Assembly: GCA_031415375.1 (NCBI GenBank)
Contig: JANORP010000206.1
Span: 1-64,000, forward strand
Direction of reading: 5' to 3'
Length of the DNA: 64,000 nt
Source: JADKCL01 sp031415375
GTDB lineage: Bacteria; Bacteroidota; Bacteroidia; J057; JADKCL01
The notes under the pieces were generated by a model. The model was given only the letters and a program-made list of their open reading frames with translations, was not told the DNA's origin and did no database searches. Positions 35,047 to 44,458 of the stretch are shown piece by piece (position 1 is the first letter of the stretch; each line of letters begins with the position of its first letter). Made by a program: the position numbers and the translations under genes.

Positions 35047-36870
35047 ATGAAATCATCGCGTATTGGATTCCTTTGGTTGGCTTTGATTGCGACCTTGACA
35101 AGTGGCTTGGTCCATGGTCAGAGCTACAATTATACGCTCAGCTGGACGCAAGCAGCCTCTCATACCTATGTTGTCGAATTGAAAACGAGGCATGCGCAGG
35201 GGGATGCATCCGATTTCCAAATCCCAGCTTGGCGACCTGGCCGCTATTATATCCAAGACTATGCTGCCGGCGTCTCTGGATTTGCGGCCTTTGATGCAGC
35301 GGGCAAGGCGCTCATATGGTCCAAGACCGACAATGATACATGGCGTGTCTCCAACCCAGCCGATGGTGGCGACATCGTGGTCAAATACAATTTTTTCGCC
35401 AATACCATGGACGCCGGCTCCAGCGTCCTGAACACGGGGCAGGCCTATTTTAATCCTGTGAATTTTTTCATGCATCTGCGTGGAGAATATATGCGCCCCT
35501 GCACGCTCACGGTCGCCTCCATGCCTGCGACTTGGAAAGCCGCTACCGCGCTTACCGCATTGCCCAAAACCCACAATGTCTTCACAGCGGCAGACTACCA
35601 CGAGTTTGTGGATAGTCCCACGATCCTTTCCCCTACCCTCAAGACGCTGCACAGCCGCATCGACGAGACCGATTTTTACTTTCATTTCCAGGGCGAATTC
35701 AAAGGCGGCAAAGAAACCGAAGATGCCTTTCAAGGCAATATGGGCAAACTCATCGCCGAAGAAAAGGCCATTTTTGGAGGATTCCCGATGAAGGAATACC
35801 ATTTCATCTACCAATTGCTGCCCTACCCGATGGGCCATGCGGTGGAGCACAAAAACTCCGCCTGCTTCGCGATGCCCAACACCGTCGGGCAGTCTGCGCA
35901 AGCCATTGCGCGCCTCAACAGCATCTCGGCCCATGAATTTTTCCATTTGTGGAACGTCAAGCGCATTCGCCCCGCCGCAATGTGGCCCTACGACTACCAG
36001 CAGGAAGCCTATACCCAGTTGCAATGGTTCACAGAGGGTGTCACCGATTATTACACCTCGCTTTGCCTCACACGGGCGGGCATGTACACCCGCGAGACCT
36101 ATTTTTCCATCCTTGCGCGCACCATCCAATCCCTGGAAGGCAACTATGCCAGCCAGATCACCTCACCCAGCCAAAGCAGCTTTGACTCGTGGCTGGAGCG
36201 TTCGGAGTTTATCCCGCCATACGCCCACATCTCTTATTATACGCTAGGCACACGGGTCGGACTCCTTTTGGACCTGGAAATGCGGGCGCAAAGCAATGGG
36301 AAAAGCAGCCTGGACGACGTGTTCAAGCGGCTCTGGCAGGAATATTTCCTCCAAAACAAAGGCATGGAGGAAAATGCTGTCCAAACTGCCGTCGAGGCCA
36401 TCATGGACAAATCCTTCAAGCGCTTTTTTGACAGCTATGTCATGGGCACCGACCCCATCGACTACGCCAGTTTCTTCACACCCTTTGGGCTAGAGCTCGA
36501 GACCAAAATCACCGAGGGCCTCACCTGGGAAAACATCGGCTTGGAAAAGGTCGCCGAGGACAAGGGCGGGCTTTACATCGAATCCCTGCGGCCCGCCACC
36601 GACGCCGCGCGCGCTGGCCTAGGCGACAAGATGCTCATCCTGAAAGTCGATGGCAAACCCTACAAAGATTTTGATGCCGAGGCATTCTTTGAAAAATTCA
36701 AAAAGCCCAAGAGCCTGATGCTGGAAGTCGCGACCGAAGGTGGCGTCTCCAACATCGAAGTCACCTGGACGGGCACTTGGGCACCCAAAACCTATACCCT
36801 TGCCGTCTCCAAAAAAGCCACATCCGAGCAGACCGCCCTGCTGGAAAGCTGGCTCAAATCCAAGCAATAG
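35047..36870 (+). CDS. M61 family metallopeptidase with PDZ domain
   Basis: A 607-residue exported protease (signal peptide cleaved near GLVHGQ). The zinc motif is HEFFH at residues 296-300, within HEFFHLWNVKRIRP, with the third ligand Glu330 in EGVTDYYT. A beta-rich N-terminal domain precedes it, and a PDZ-like domain lies near residues 510-590 (LYIESLRPATDAARAGL, then KVDGKPYKD). M61 enzymes are glycyl or general aminopeptidases that act in the periplasm or at the surface. It ends in a bidirectional terminator shared with the convergent DUF1573 gene. Confidence 0.92.
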   Translation: MKSSRIGFLWLALIATLTSGLVHGQSYNYTLSWTQAASHTYVVELKTRHAQGDASDFQIPAWRPGRYYIQDYAAGVSGFAAFDAAGKALIWSKTDNDTWRVSNPADGGDIVVKYNFFANTMDAGSSVLNTGQAYFNPVNFFMHLRGEYMRPCTLTVASMPATWKAATALTALPKTHNVFTAADYHEFVDSPTILSPTLKTLHSRIDETDFYFHFQGEFKGGKETEDAFQGNMGKLIAEEKAIFGGFPMKEYHFIYQLLPYPMGHAVEHKNSACFAMPNTVGQSAQAIARLNSISAHEFFHLWNVKRIRPAAMWPYDYQQEAYTQLQWFTEGVTDYYTSLCLTRAGMYTRETYFSILARTIQSLEGNYASQITSPSQSSFDSWLERSEFIPPYAHISYYTLGTRVGLLLDLEMRAQSNGKSSLDDVFKRLWQEYFLQNKGMEENAVQTAVEAIMDKSFKRFFDSYVMGTDPIDYASFFTPFGLELETKITEGLTWENIGLEKVAEDKGGLYIESLRPATDAARAGLGDKMLILKVDGKPYKDFDAEAFFEKFKKPKSLMLEVATEGGVSNIEVTWTGTWAPKTYTLAVSKKATSEQTALLESWLKSKQ

Positions 36871-36945
36871 ACGATCCCCATCAAAAAGGTGACCCCGCGG
36901 CCCCTGGCCGAAAATTTATAGGCTTGGAAACAGCCTATCCCCATC

Positions 36946-36982
36946 AAAAAGCCCTGCCTCAGATAAAGAGACAGGGCTTTTT
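36946..36982. terminator. Bidirectional terminator between the M61 and DUF1573 genes
   Basis: AAAAAGCCCTG (36946-36956) is perfectly complementary to CAGGGCTTTTT (36972-36982), with three extra CTC/GAG pairs inside. The A-run on one side and T-run on the other let it end transcription from both converging genes. Confidence 0.88.
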
Positions 36983-37031
36983 GCATCGGCAGCAGTCCAA
37001 TCGACCTGTAGCCTCCAAAGCAATCATCGAC

Positions 37032-37727
37032 TCAATGCCCAGGTGAGGCAGGTGCAGGCGCTGCACCACCCTCGACCGCAGGCACGATCACTTCACCAGT
37101 GAAGGTGAGGCGCTCAAGGCGCTCGGCACTGTTGAGTGTGAGGGTGATATTTTTCATCTGTGGGCCAGACTTGCCAGCCGAGCTGAATTGGGCTTCGATT
37201 TCGCCAGACTTGCCGGGCGCGATCGGCTCCTTGGGCCACTCAAGGGCTGTGCAACCGCAGGAAGGTTTCACATTTTCCAAAATCAGGGGATTGGTACCGG
37301 TGTTGGTAAACTTGAATTTGTGCTTGACGACATCACCTTGCTTGATTTTGCCAAAGTCAAAAGTCACTTCCTCAAAAGAGATCGTCGTGAGTTTCTCTGG
37401 CACTGCCTCACCCGTGATCGGATCGATCACCATGCCGGGTGCAAGTGCGGGCGCAGCAGGCGCAGTCATCGTCATGCCTGGATTGGCGGCGATGGTCGGA
37501 GCCACGGGCGCTGTAGGTGCTGCGGCGGGCGTTGCAGCAGCAGGTGCCGTGGACGCGACGGGGGCGATCGGAGCGACAGCATCGACCTTATTGGCCTTTT
37601 TCTTGGAGGCTTTGGCGACCTTGGGAGCCTTCTCGGCTTTCGCAGGCTTACCAGCAGTCTGGGCAAATGCCGTTGTGGCAAAGCTCAATACAAACAGGAG
37701 CATCAGTGTACGGAGGATCAATTTCAT
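37032..37727 (-). CDS. DUF1573 protein with Ala/Pro-rich linker
   Basis: A 231-residue exported protein. After the signal peptide (ending near TTAFAQ) comes a long Lys/Ala/Pro-rich linker (residues 25-105), then one DUF1573 domain with FDFGKIKQGD, FKFTNTGTNPLILENVKPSCGCTALEW and a NSAERLERLTFTG strand. The linker may span the periplasm or peptidoglycan. Function is unknown; a shorter homologue lies at 10681. The ATG at 37727 is chosen so that the signal peptide follows directly. Confidence 0.82.
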   Translation of the reverse strand: MKLILRTLMLLFVLSFATTAFAQTAGKPAKAEKAPKVAKASKKKANKVDAVAPIAPVASTAPAAATPAAAPTAPVAPTIAANPGMTMTAPAAPALAPGMVIDPITGEAVPEKLTTISFEEVTFDFGKIKQGDVVKHKFKFTNTGTNPLILENVKPSCGCTALEWPKEPIAPGKSGEIEAQFSSAGKSGPQMKNITLTLNSAERLERLTFTGEVIVPAVEGGAAPAPASPGH

Positions 37728-37916
37728 TTCGTTATCCAATTATGAAGTCAAAAAATAGATTCTTAAAAATACCATTATTGCAGGCAACCAGCAAAAACAA
37801 AGCCAATTTTTTTGAGGGCCAACCATGAACTGGGGTTCTGAGCCCGCGGCACCCTGCCGCAGGGCACTCGACCATTTGCCTTCTGCGGGACAGGCATTTG
37901 CCTCCTTCACAAACCG

Positions 37917-38702
37917 CTACGAAACAGCGGAGTCCACCTTCATCCCAAACATCCGCAAGGCATTTTCGGAAGTGACGCGGGCGACCTCGGCGATTGTGAC
38001 GTCCTTGATTTCCGCCAGCCGCTTGCCGATGAGCGGAATGTAACTGCTCTCGTTGCGCTTGCCGCGATGCGGCACGGGCGGCAGGTAAGGTGCGTCGGTC
38101 TCCAGCACAAATGCCGACAAGGGCACATCCGCCAGTACCTGTGGCAGCTCGCTTGTCTTATAGGTCAGCACCCCGCCGATGCCCAGCATGAAACCGAGGT
38201 CTTGGACCTGCTGGGCCTGCGCCAGATCGCCCGTAAAGCAATGGAAAATGCCCCGCAACCTGCCATCTTGACCTTCTCTCACCAAGGCAATTACATCGTC
38301 CATGGATTCCCGGCAATGCAAGATCAAGGGCAAATTTTTGGCCTTGGCCCACTCGATTTGGAGACGCAAGGCCGCTTTTTGCGCAGTGACAAATGTCTTG
38401 TCCCAATGATAATCCAGCCCACATTCCCCAACACCTACATAATCGTTGCGGTCCCATTCCAATTCCATCGCTGCCATGACGGTTTCCCAGTCTTCCTTGA
38501 CAGAGCAGGGGTGCAAGCCCATCATCGGGTAAAAAAAACTGCGGTCCAGGTCGGCCAGGCGGTTCATCTCTGGGATGGATGGCAAGTCGATGTTGGGCAA
38601 AAAGACGTGGCTCAAGACCTCTTTGGCGCGGGCGATGACCGCAGCCTGATCGTCTTGAAACTTGCGCGAATACAAATGGGAATGCGTATCGATCATCAAC
38701 AT
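37917..38702 (-). CDS. tatD: TatD-family metal-dependent hydrolase
   Basis: A 261-residue TIM-barrel deoxyribonuclease-like enzyme. Metal ligands are visible: THSH near residue 6, GECGLDYHW near 94 (Glu), LHCRES near 128, HCFTG near 153 and ETDAPYL near 203. TatD proteins trim DNA or RNA ends, with roles in repair and RNA turnover. The gene shares its ATG base with the stop region of the upstream hypothetical gene (1-base overlap at 38702), so the two are co-transcribed. Confidence 0.9.
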   Translation of the reverse strand: MLMIDTHSHLYSRKFQDDQAAVIARAKEVLSHVFLPNIDLPSIPEMNRLADLDRSFFYPMMGLHPCSVKEDWETVMAAMELEWDRNDYVGVGECGLDYHWDKTFVTAQKAALRLQIEWAKAKNLPLILHCRESMDDVIALVREGQDGRLRGIFHCFTGDLAQAQQVQDLGFMLGIGGVLTYKTSELPQVLADVPLSAFVLETDAPYLPPVPHRGKRNESSYIPLIGKRLAEIKDVTIAEVARVTSENALRMFGMKVDSAVS

Positions 38703-39271
38703 TATAGGCGCGCCAACAATTCGGCTTTTTTGGATTCATACTCCAGCAAGCTAAGCTTGCCGTCTTGAAAGCGGTCATACAACATATCTACCGTGCGCAT
38801 CACCTCATCGCGCAGCAGCAGCCAATCCACCGCTTGGCCTTCAAATTGCGTGTATTTTTCAGGATCAGGAGCGGTCTCCGCTTCCTTGTCCTTGTCCCAG
38901 TAGGCCAAGTCGTCGAGCACCTTGGCCACTGTTGTCGCCGCTTGGGCATCGCCCATAGCAAACCGCTGGCTGAAGGTCGATCCCATTCCCGAGATTATAA
39001 ACTCGATGGATTTGCCTTCTGCCTTGCAGCCACGCAGGGTCTCCAGATCAAACGTGCCCCCGTCGTAATAACACTTGGTATCTGTGAGGATCAAATATGT
39101 GCCCCCAAAAAAGCCAGACTCCAAGTACATCGCCACGACCTCGGTCGGCTGCTTGACGCGCGTCTCTTTCATCAAGATCTTGCCCAGCTTGGTCGCCGGC
39201 AGCCTGGGAGAGACAAAGAGGCCCAAGTCTTCGTTGTCGGGAAATTTACGTTTGATGAAATCGCGGTACAT
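38702..39271 (-). CDS. Hypothetical protein with PH-like and short C-terminal SHOCT-like helix
   Basis: A 189-residue cytoplasmic protein. A beta-rich core (YLILTDTKCYYDGGTFDLETLRGCKAEGKSIEFIISG) resembles bacterial PH-like domains that follow a VAMYLESGFFGGTYL strand pair, and the C-terminal DRFQDGKLSLLEYESKKAELLARL-type helical pair resembles a SHOCT motif. Function unknown. The ATG at 39271 is preferred over the frame start at 39316. It overlaps tatD by one base. Confidence 0.6.
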   Translation of the reverse strand: MYRDFIKRKFPDNEDLGLFVSPRLPATKLGKILMKETRVKQPTEVVAMYLESGFFGGTYLILTDTKCYYDGGTFDLETLRGCKAEGKSIEFIISGMGSTFSQRFAMGDAQAATTVAKVLDDLAYWDKDKEAETAPDPEKYTQFEGQAVDWLLLRDEVMRTVDMLYDRFQDGKLSLLEYESKKAELLARL

Positions 39272-39443
39272 AATTTTTGATTTTGGCCAAATTTGGGGAT
39301 AAGCAGGGCAAAACACAAGCCGTTCAATTTTTGAGGCAAGGCCTGCGCCATAGAAACAAAGATGTGGGAAATTTCAGGCTACAAATTGCGCTTTTTCACC
39401 GAAATTTAGACGCTCATCGAGAGCATCTTACCCCCTAAAGCGC

Positions 39444-40250
39444 ATGCGCAACCTGTCCCATATTGGTTTTGAAGTGCAAAGCTTGGAAGACTTCCAAGCC
39501 CTGGCAGAGATGGTGTACCGTAGTGGCAAGCACCAGCGTGTGGGCCGCAACCAATACTATTGTTTCACCGACGACTCGGGTGCCGAGTTGTGGACCCAAA
39601 TCGATGAAAACGATGAAATTTCGGGGATGAACGCCCATTTCCATGGGCAGACTTCAATATCCGTAACGCTGCTCCATGCCCAGGCCTACGAGGATCGGCC
39701 ACTCGACGGCACTTTTGAAGCCCGCGCGATCAAGGTCGATGCAGGCTTGCCCAAAGATGCAGCATTGCCCGTTTTTGCCTTTGAATTGCCCGACGCACAT
39801 CTGGTGCCCAGCGTGGTATTGCCCGCCGATGCCCGTGTGCAATTGGTCGGTTTTGCGCGCGAAATCCACTGCTACGAAAGCGTGGAAGACTATCGCAAAG
39901 CCAATCCTGGCATTCCACTGGAGCGCATCCAGACCATCGAGCAAGACAGATCTGCCCAATCAGGATTGTCATCTCTTGTGCGGCTAGACGGCATCGTCGT
40001 CGATGCCAAGCAGTTGCACAATCGCTACACCAAAAGGCATTTTTATTGGATGGAGCTCAAGACGGCGATCGGCCACATCGACATTGTCGCCAGTGCACGC
40101 ACGATGCCGATGCTCCCGCAGGCGGGCCAGATTTTTGATGGTATCGTGCGCCTATCGGGTCGCGTGCAAATGGACCATCCCGTCGAGAAGGCACCCGGCC
40201 TTGTCGAGCGCTTCTTTTGGGGTGCCCACACCAATCGACGCATCGAGTGA
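39444..40250 (+). CDS. Conserved hypothetical protein
   Basis: A 268-residue cytoplasmic protein without signal peptide. The N-terminal 70 residues (SHIGFEVQSLEDF, then CFTDDSGAELWTQ) have the strand-helix layout of a glyoxalase/VOC-like module; the C-terminal part (DGIVVDAKQLHN, IGHIDIVAS, IVRLSGRV) looks like an OB-fold. No catalytic residues can be assigned. It stands alone between divergent and convergent neighbours. Confidence 0.6.
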   Translation: MRNLSHIGFEVQSLEDFQALAEMVYRSGKHQRVGRNQYYCFTDDSGAELWTQIDENDEISGMNAHFHGQTSISVTLLHAQAYEDRPLDGTFEARAIKVDAGLPKDAALPVFAFELPDAHLVPSVVLPADARVQLVGFAREIHCYESVEDYRKANPGIPLERIQTIEQDRSAQSGLSSLVRLDGIVVDAKQLHNRYTKRHFYWMELKTAIGHIDIVASARTMPMLPQAGQIFDGIVRLSGRVQMDHPVEKAPGLVERFFWGAHTNRRIE

Positions 40251-40359
40251 TCGTAGGAAAACCTCTGTTGCCTCGCTACACCGCAGGTCAAAAAGAATCA
40301 TTCACCCCAGCGGTAAAAGCAACGATTACAAAAAAGCGATTGAAAGCGCCTGCAGCAGC

Positions 40360-41253
40360 TCAGCTATGCTTGGGCCGATAGACAAAAAAGCCATTCACCT
40401 TGCCCATGCGGCTGCGCATGTACATCTCCAGATCTTGCCCGATCGTGACGCGCCCATACAATTGCGATGCGTGATTGAGCTTGGGCTCCCCATCTTCGAC
40501 GGTGACGATCCCACAATGCGATACATCAAGGCCAGGCTCGGTCGAGGCAAATGCAATGATGTCACCGTCCTTGGCCATGGGATAATACATCTCCCGATGC
40601 TGCACAGGGTAGTAGTGGCGCGGGGTCTTGTTCAGGATTGTCTCGTAACTCTTGTGTTGGCTGCTCGAAGCCATCTCGCCATATCGATCCTCATTTTTTG
40701 AAATGTAGTCGATCTTTTTCTTGAAGGGGTAGCCATTGGCCATGGCTACATTAAATGCCAAACCACTGCGGTCTAGCTCCTCGAGGGCTTGTGTGAAATA
40801 ATGGATTCTGAAATCCATCCCGCAATTTTCACCACCGAAGTAGCGGATGCGGTTGAGGTTTTTGCAAAAGACCCCAAAAGTGGTCTCCTCCTTGGTAGTC
40901 TTGCCACTTTGGATTTCATAAAGCGCGTAAGACAGTGCCCACCACGTCTCTACAAAGGTCACACAATCAAAGCTTGTGAAGTTCACGAGGGTCTTATTGG
41001 CGGGGCAGCCTGCACCACCTGAGCCATAGGGGATCCCCTTGAAGCTCGGCATGAGCCTATGGGTCAATTCTTCATAAAAGAAATAACCCGTCTCTGCGCC
41101 TTCTTGGTACAGAGACTCAAATTTGGACTTGGAACCTGGCACGACATAACTGTCGTCTTCGGGCGTGTCCCCTATGATAGAGGGATGACCCGAGGCGTAG
41201 GCAAAAAATCCAAACAAACTGAATATCAACGCGCAAACTATACTGCGTGTCAT
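40360..41253 (-). CDS. DUF1460 protein, N-acetylmuramoyl-L-alanine amidase-like
   Basis: A 297-residue exported protein (signal peptide ending near FFAYASG) of the NlpC/P60-like DUF1460 family. The Cys nucleophile is in FTSFDCVTFVE near residue 100, the His in LDVSHCGIVT near 250, and the following NHAS segment also fits. Members probably cleave peptidoglycan fragments in the periplasm. The ATG at 41253 follows a longer open frame that would spoil the signal peptide. Confidence 0.82.
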   Translation of the reverse strand: MTRSIVCALIFSLFGFFAYASGHPSIIGDTPEDDSYVVPGSKSKFESLYQEGAETGYFFYEELTHRLMPSFKGIPYGSGGAGCPANKTLVNFTSFDCVTFVETWWALSYALYEIQSGKTTKEETTFGVFCKNLNRIRYFGGENCGMDFRIHYFTQALEELDRSGLAFNVAMANGYPFKKKIDYISKNEDRYGEMASSSQHKSYETILNKTPRHYYPVQHREMYYPMAKDGDIIAFASTEPGLDVSHCGIVTVEDGEPKLNHASQLYGRVTIGQDLEMYMRSRMGKVNGFFVYRPKHS

Positions 41254-41536
41254 AAGCTCTTTTTCCAAAACCGTATTAAATTCCAAATTGCAGCCAACCC
41301 ATCAGGCTACATGCTTTTCCAATACCAGCGTGAATATAAAGAGGCATATTGAAACACGCAAGCACTTGCGGCTTCAACGATTTAGGAACCTTGAAAGATT
41401 TTCAAAACGAACGTCGGATTTTTCCGATTCACCTCGTCGGTTGACTGGCATGACAGCTGCCCTCTCATGATGATCAAGCGCGTAGCCAGCCTCTAGACGC
41501 CGCTCCAAAATGAGGTGCCTTGCAGGGCATGCCCAT

Positions 41537-43723
41537 TTACAGTGTAAACCAATAATTCAGTTTCAGTACAATTGCACGGTTTTTGACCCCAAAACCTGGC
41601 GTCCCATAGTTGTCGGTCAAGACCAAAAACAGATCACTCATCGGCTTAAACCGCCATTGGAGGCGTGCATTGATGTTAAAATTTTGTGTCTGCGTATTGA
41701 ATTGAAAGAAAGTCGTGAAGAAAAGACTCTTGGTGAATGACAGTTCCACCTTGGGACTGATCAGGTTCAGGAATACTGTCGTGTCTTGCAACACCAAATA
41801 ATTCTGGTCAAAATCGATCGAGAAAATGCCCCAAGGTTGAGCCCGATAACTCACCGAGCCGTTGAAACTCACACGTTCGCCATTGAAATAGCCGCCATAG
41901 CTCCCACCAAGATTGAAGGTGAGTTTCTTGCGGAAATTGGAGGAATAGCTCCCGGAATACTCGCGCCAGGCATACCCGACCGAGTCGGGTAGTGGCGTCG
42001 CGCCGGTGTTGCTGGGGTCAAAGGCCCTTTGGAGGTAGATATACCACTGCTTGGCGGTCACCGCAAACTCGCTGCGGTTGCGCATGACCATGCGGTAGCC
42101 CAGGCTCGACTGCCGCTCGATGCTTTGCCAGCTTTCATTGTCCCAATACCAGCTCGCATACGCCTCGGGGCCGTGGCTCAAGATTTGCGTCTTCTTGGGG
42201 TACATGCGTATGTTGGCGATGGGCTCCAGCCTGAAATATTGGTGGCGCGGCACAAAACCCACCTCGGCATTGTAGTTGCGATCGACCCACTCATGGTTGT
42301 AATGCAAGGAAAAATTCTGGTCGCTGTAATTCATCCAGACCCCGTTGGCGCTCTCTTTGCGGCCCACCTCAGGACCAAATGAGCGGTGATAGAAGCCTTT
42401 GCCGCGCAGCTTGTTGTTGTGTGAATTGTAGAAATAGTCCATGCCGAGCACGCGGTTGTAGTCTTTCCAGTCGGGCGTCTGTCCATTGAACCCCTGCCTG
42501 CTCACGAGCATCGCCCCGATGCTGCTGCGCTCCAAGACCTTGCGCTGTATAGAGGCCACCGTGTAGTTTTGCCCCTGCAAATTCAAGGCGCCGACACCCT
42601 CAGTCTGCATGTCCATGACTCCGATCCGCCAGTTCTGATTGAGCTTGCCGCTCAGCCGCACGCCGCCCAATATGGGAATCGCCTGCCCCGACGACAAGCC
42701 GATGCGCCTAGAAAAAAAGGGCCTGATCTGCGAAAAGCCATTCTGTGCAAACAAATCGCTGTTTTCGATGAAAAACTGCCGACGCTCGGGAAAAAACAAG
42801 CTGAATCGGCTCAGGTTGGTGACTTGGCGATCGACCTCGACTTGTGAAAAGTCGGGATTGACCGTGAGGTCAAGATTGAGCGAAGACGTAATGCCGATCT
42901 TGGCATCCAAGCCCAGGTTGGGCTTGAACTGCTCATCTTGTTTTTGGTAGTCGCCTGTGTAGCGGCCCAAGAGATAGGGAATCACAGAGACGTTTGTCCC
43001 GACCTTGCGCGGCGCGGCGTCCCAGATCAGGTCCCCGGTAAAGGCCAAAGTCGATACGTTGAACACGCGCGGCACAGGAAACCAGCAACTGTTTTCGTTG
43101 CATTTGAGGTTGTTGCGGCTGAAGTTGATGCGCCAGTGATCGACCCCGCCATTGAACCGCAGCGTCTTGAAAGGGATCGCGATCTCTACGATCCATTTGT
43201 CGGGATAGTCTTTCACCTCAGAAAACCACTTGTTGTCCCAATTGGTTGTGACCCCAAAGGAGCCGCCATTTTCCAAAAGCCCCTCCCGCTGCACGCCCAG
43301 TGGCGACACGGTAAAATTGAAGCCATTGGTCTTGTCATTGAAGGGGTCGATGTAGATGCCAAAGGCATCTGTCACGGGGTAGGAAAAATCCCGCTTGAGC
43401 GACTGCACGATGTAGTCGCCCGCCTTGTCGTCCCAACAGACGGCACTGATGTAGAAATACTGATCGTTGTAGGTCACCCGCACATCGGTATGCGAGATCG
43501 CTGCCGCGGTATCGTAGGGAAATTGTTGCACAAAATCAGTCGCCAATTCCGCAGACTGCCAAGACGGCTCCGAGAGGTCGCCATCTAGCGTGATCTCACC
43601 GACAGCCTTTTGGATATGCAGAGACAGCGCCACTGCGGGCACCGAGTCGGGCGGCGCAGGCTGCGCCCGCGCACGCCCACCATCCAACATCAGAAAAATC
43701 AGAAAAATGCGAACTGCTTTCAT
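41537..43723 (-). CDS. DUF5916 outer-membrane protein with CBM9-like domain
   Basis: A 728-residue exported protein. A signal peptide (to about residue 22) precedes a carbohydrate-binding family 9-like domain (GEITLDGDLSEPSW near residue 42, then WDDKAGDYI and AFGIYIDPFNDKTNGF). A DUF5916 beta-barrel region follows, with NPDFSQVEVD, FFPERRQFFIENSDLF and many aromatic strands, ending in LKLNYWFTL, an outer-membrane type C-terminus. It may bind or import a glycan; the ligand is unknown. It is a single gene. Confidence 0.85.
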   Translation of the reverse strand: MKAVRIFLIFLMLDGGRARAQPAPPDSVPAVALSLHIQKAVGEITLDGDLSEPSWQSAELATDFVQQFPYDTAAAISHTDVRVTYNDQYFYISAVCWDDKAGDYIVQSLKRDFSYPVTDAFGIYIDPFNDKTNGFNFTVSPLGVQREGLLENGGSFGVTTNWDNKWFSEVKDYPDKWIVEIAIPFKTLRFNGGVDHWRINFSRNNLKCNENSCWFPVPRVFNVSTLAFTGDLIWDAAPRKVGTNVSVIPYLLGRYTGDYQKQDEQFKPNLGLDAKIGITSSLNLDLTVNPDFSQVEVDRQVTNLSRFSLFFPERRQFFIENSDLFAQNGFSQIRPFFSRRIGLSSGQAIPILGGVRLSGKLNQNWRIGVMDMQTEGVGALNLQGQNYTVASIQRKVLERSSIGAMLVSRQGFNGQTPDWKDYNRVLGMDYFYNSHNNKLRGKGFYHRSFGPEVGRKESANGVWMNYSDQNFSLHYNHEWVDRNYNAEVGFVPRHQYFRLEPIANIRMYPKKTQILSHGPEAYASWYWDNESWQSIERQSSLGYRMVMRNRSEFAVTAKQWYIYLQRAFDPSNTGATPLPDSVGYAWREYSGSYSSNFRKKLTFNLGGSYGGYFNGERVSFNGSVSYRAQPWGIFSIDFDQNYLVLQDTTVFLNLISPKVELSFTKSLFFTTFFQFNTQTQNFNINARLQWRFKPMSDLFLVLTDNYGTPGFGVKNRAIVLKLNYWFTL

Positions 43724-43929
43724 TGGTGCCGTGAAGTTAGGGAATGTTACTTGATTCGGAACCAATCGTGCTTGGCATCGACAAAAGGATAGGCGTCCAT
43801 GCTCAGCGGCTCAGCGGCTGACCGTGCCGCAAAATCCCCTAAAATAGGGAGTACATACCCCCGAGAAGGGTGAAGAATCCCCCATCGCAACCCCACAACT
43901 TTGAGCAAACACTTTAATCTAAGGAATCT

Positions 43930-44295
43930 ATGATGAATCTTCAACTCGTAAGGCACTTTCGACAGGACGGCACCCCTCAGTTCCGCTTGGAAGTATCCAC
44001 CGACCTCGACGCCGCAGCCTATGCCGCAGATGGCTTTAGTGGCCCAGAAGAGGACCTCAGCACTGGTGAGCGCGTCTTGACGCTCTATGCCAAAGATGTG
44101 ACGACCAGCAACACGCATCCGCAGCTTGCCTACAGCGTACCCTTGGGGGCCAGCAACCCGGTTGCAAGCGCAGCTGAATACCTGATTGTGAAACTGGAAC
44201 ACAAAAATGGCACCCAGCTAGATAGCAGCCGCATCGACGGGGGAACCAAAGTGACGAACGGCTCCGATCCGGAAATTATCGGAAAGCCACTCTGA
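43930..44295 (+). CDS. Small acidic hypothetical protein
   Basis: A 121-residue protein that I do not recognise. It has no signal peptide, is rich in Asp, Glu, Thr and Ala, and looks beta-rich (FRLEVSTDLDAAAY, ERVLTLYAKDV). ATG codons at 43930 and 43933 are both possible. A 9-bp perfect hairpin at 44348-44368 downstream suggests a real transcription unit. It could be a short secreted or structural protein lacking a visible leader. Confidence 0.45.
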   Translation: MMNLQLVRHFRQDGTPQFRLEVSTDLDAAAYAADGFSGPEEDLSTGERVLTLYAKDVTTSNTHPQLAYSVPLGASNPVASAAEYLIVKLEHKNGTQLDSSRIDGGTKVTNGSDPEIIGKPL

Positions 44296-44347
44296 CCCTG
44301 ATCGTGGACCGGGTACCCAACATGTCCAATGTTTATTTCCACCGCGC

Positions 44348-44368
44348 ACCCAGGGCATTTTGCCCTGG
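44348..44368 (+). terminator. Hairpin downstream of the small acidic gene
   Basis: CCCAGGGCA (44348-44356) pairs perfectly with TGCCCTGGG (44360-44368) across a 3-base loop. No T-run follows, so it is a weak or Rho-type end, or a structural element before the histidine kinase gene. Confidence 0.5.
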
Positions 44369-44458
44369 GGCTATGGCCCTCAAATGTTGATGCCACTCGC
44401 CTCATTGCAACATACAAACTATTTTATTGTTATATTTAAATCTACCACTGAGCACAAC

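Noticed and set aside
35053..36129. 358-codon antisense frame opposite the M61 peptidase
   Set aside because: The sense frame carries the HEFFH zinc motif; the antisense frame has no support.
36875..36951. Direct repeat ATCCCCATCAAAAAG in two copies
   Set aside because: Two short copies only, next to a terminator; no sign of a mobile or regulatory element.
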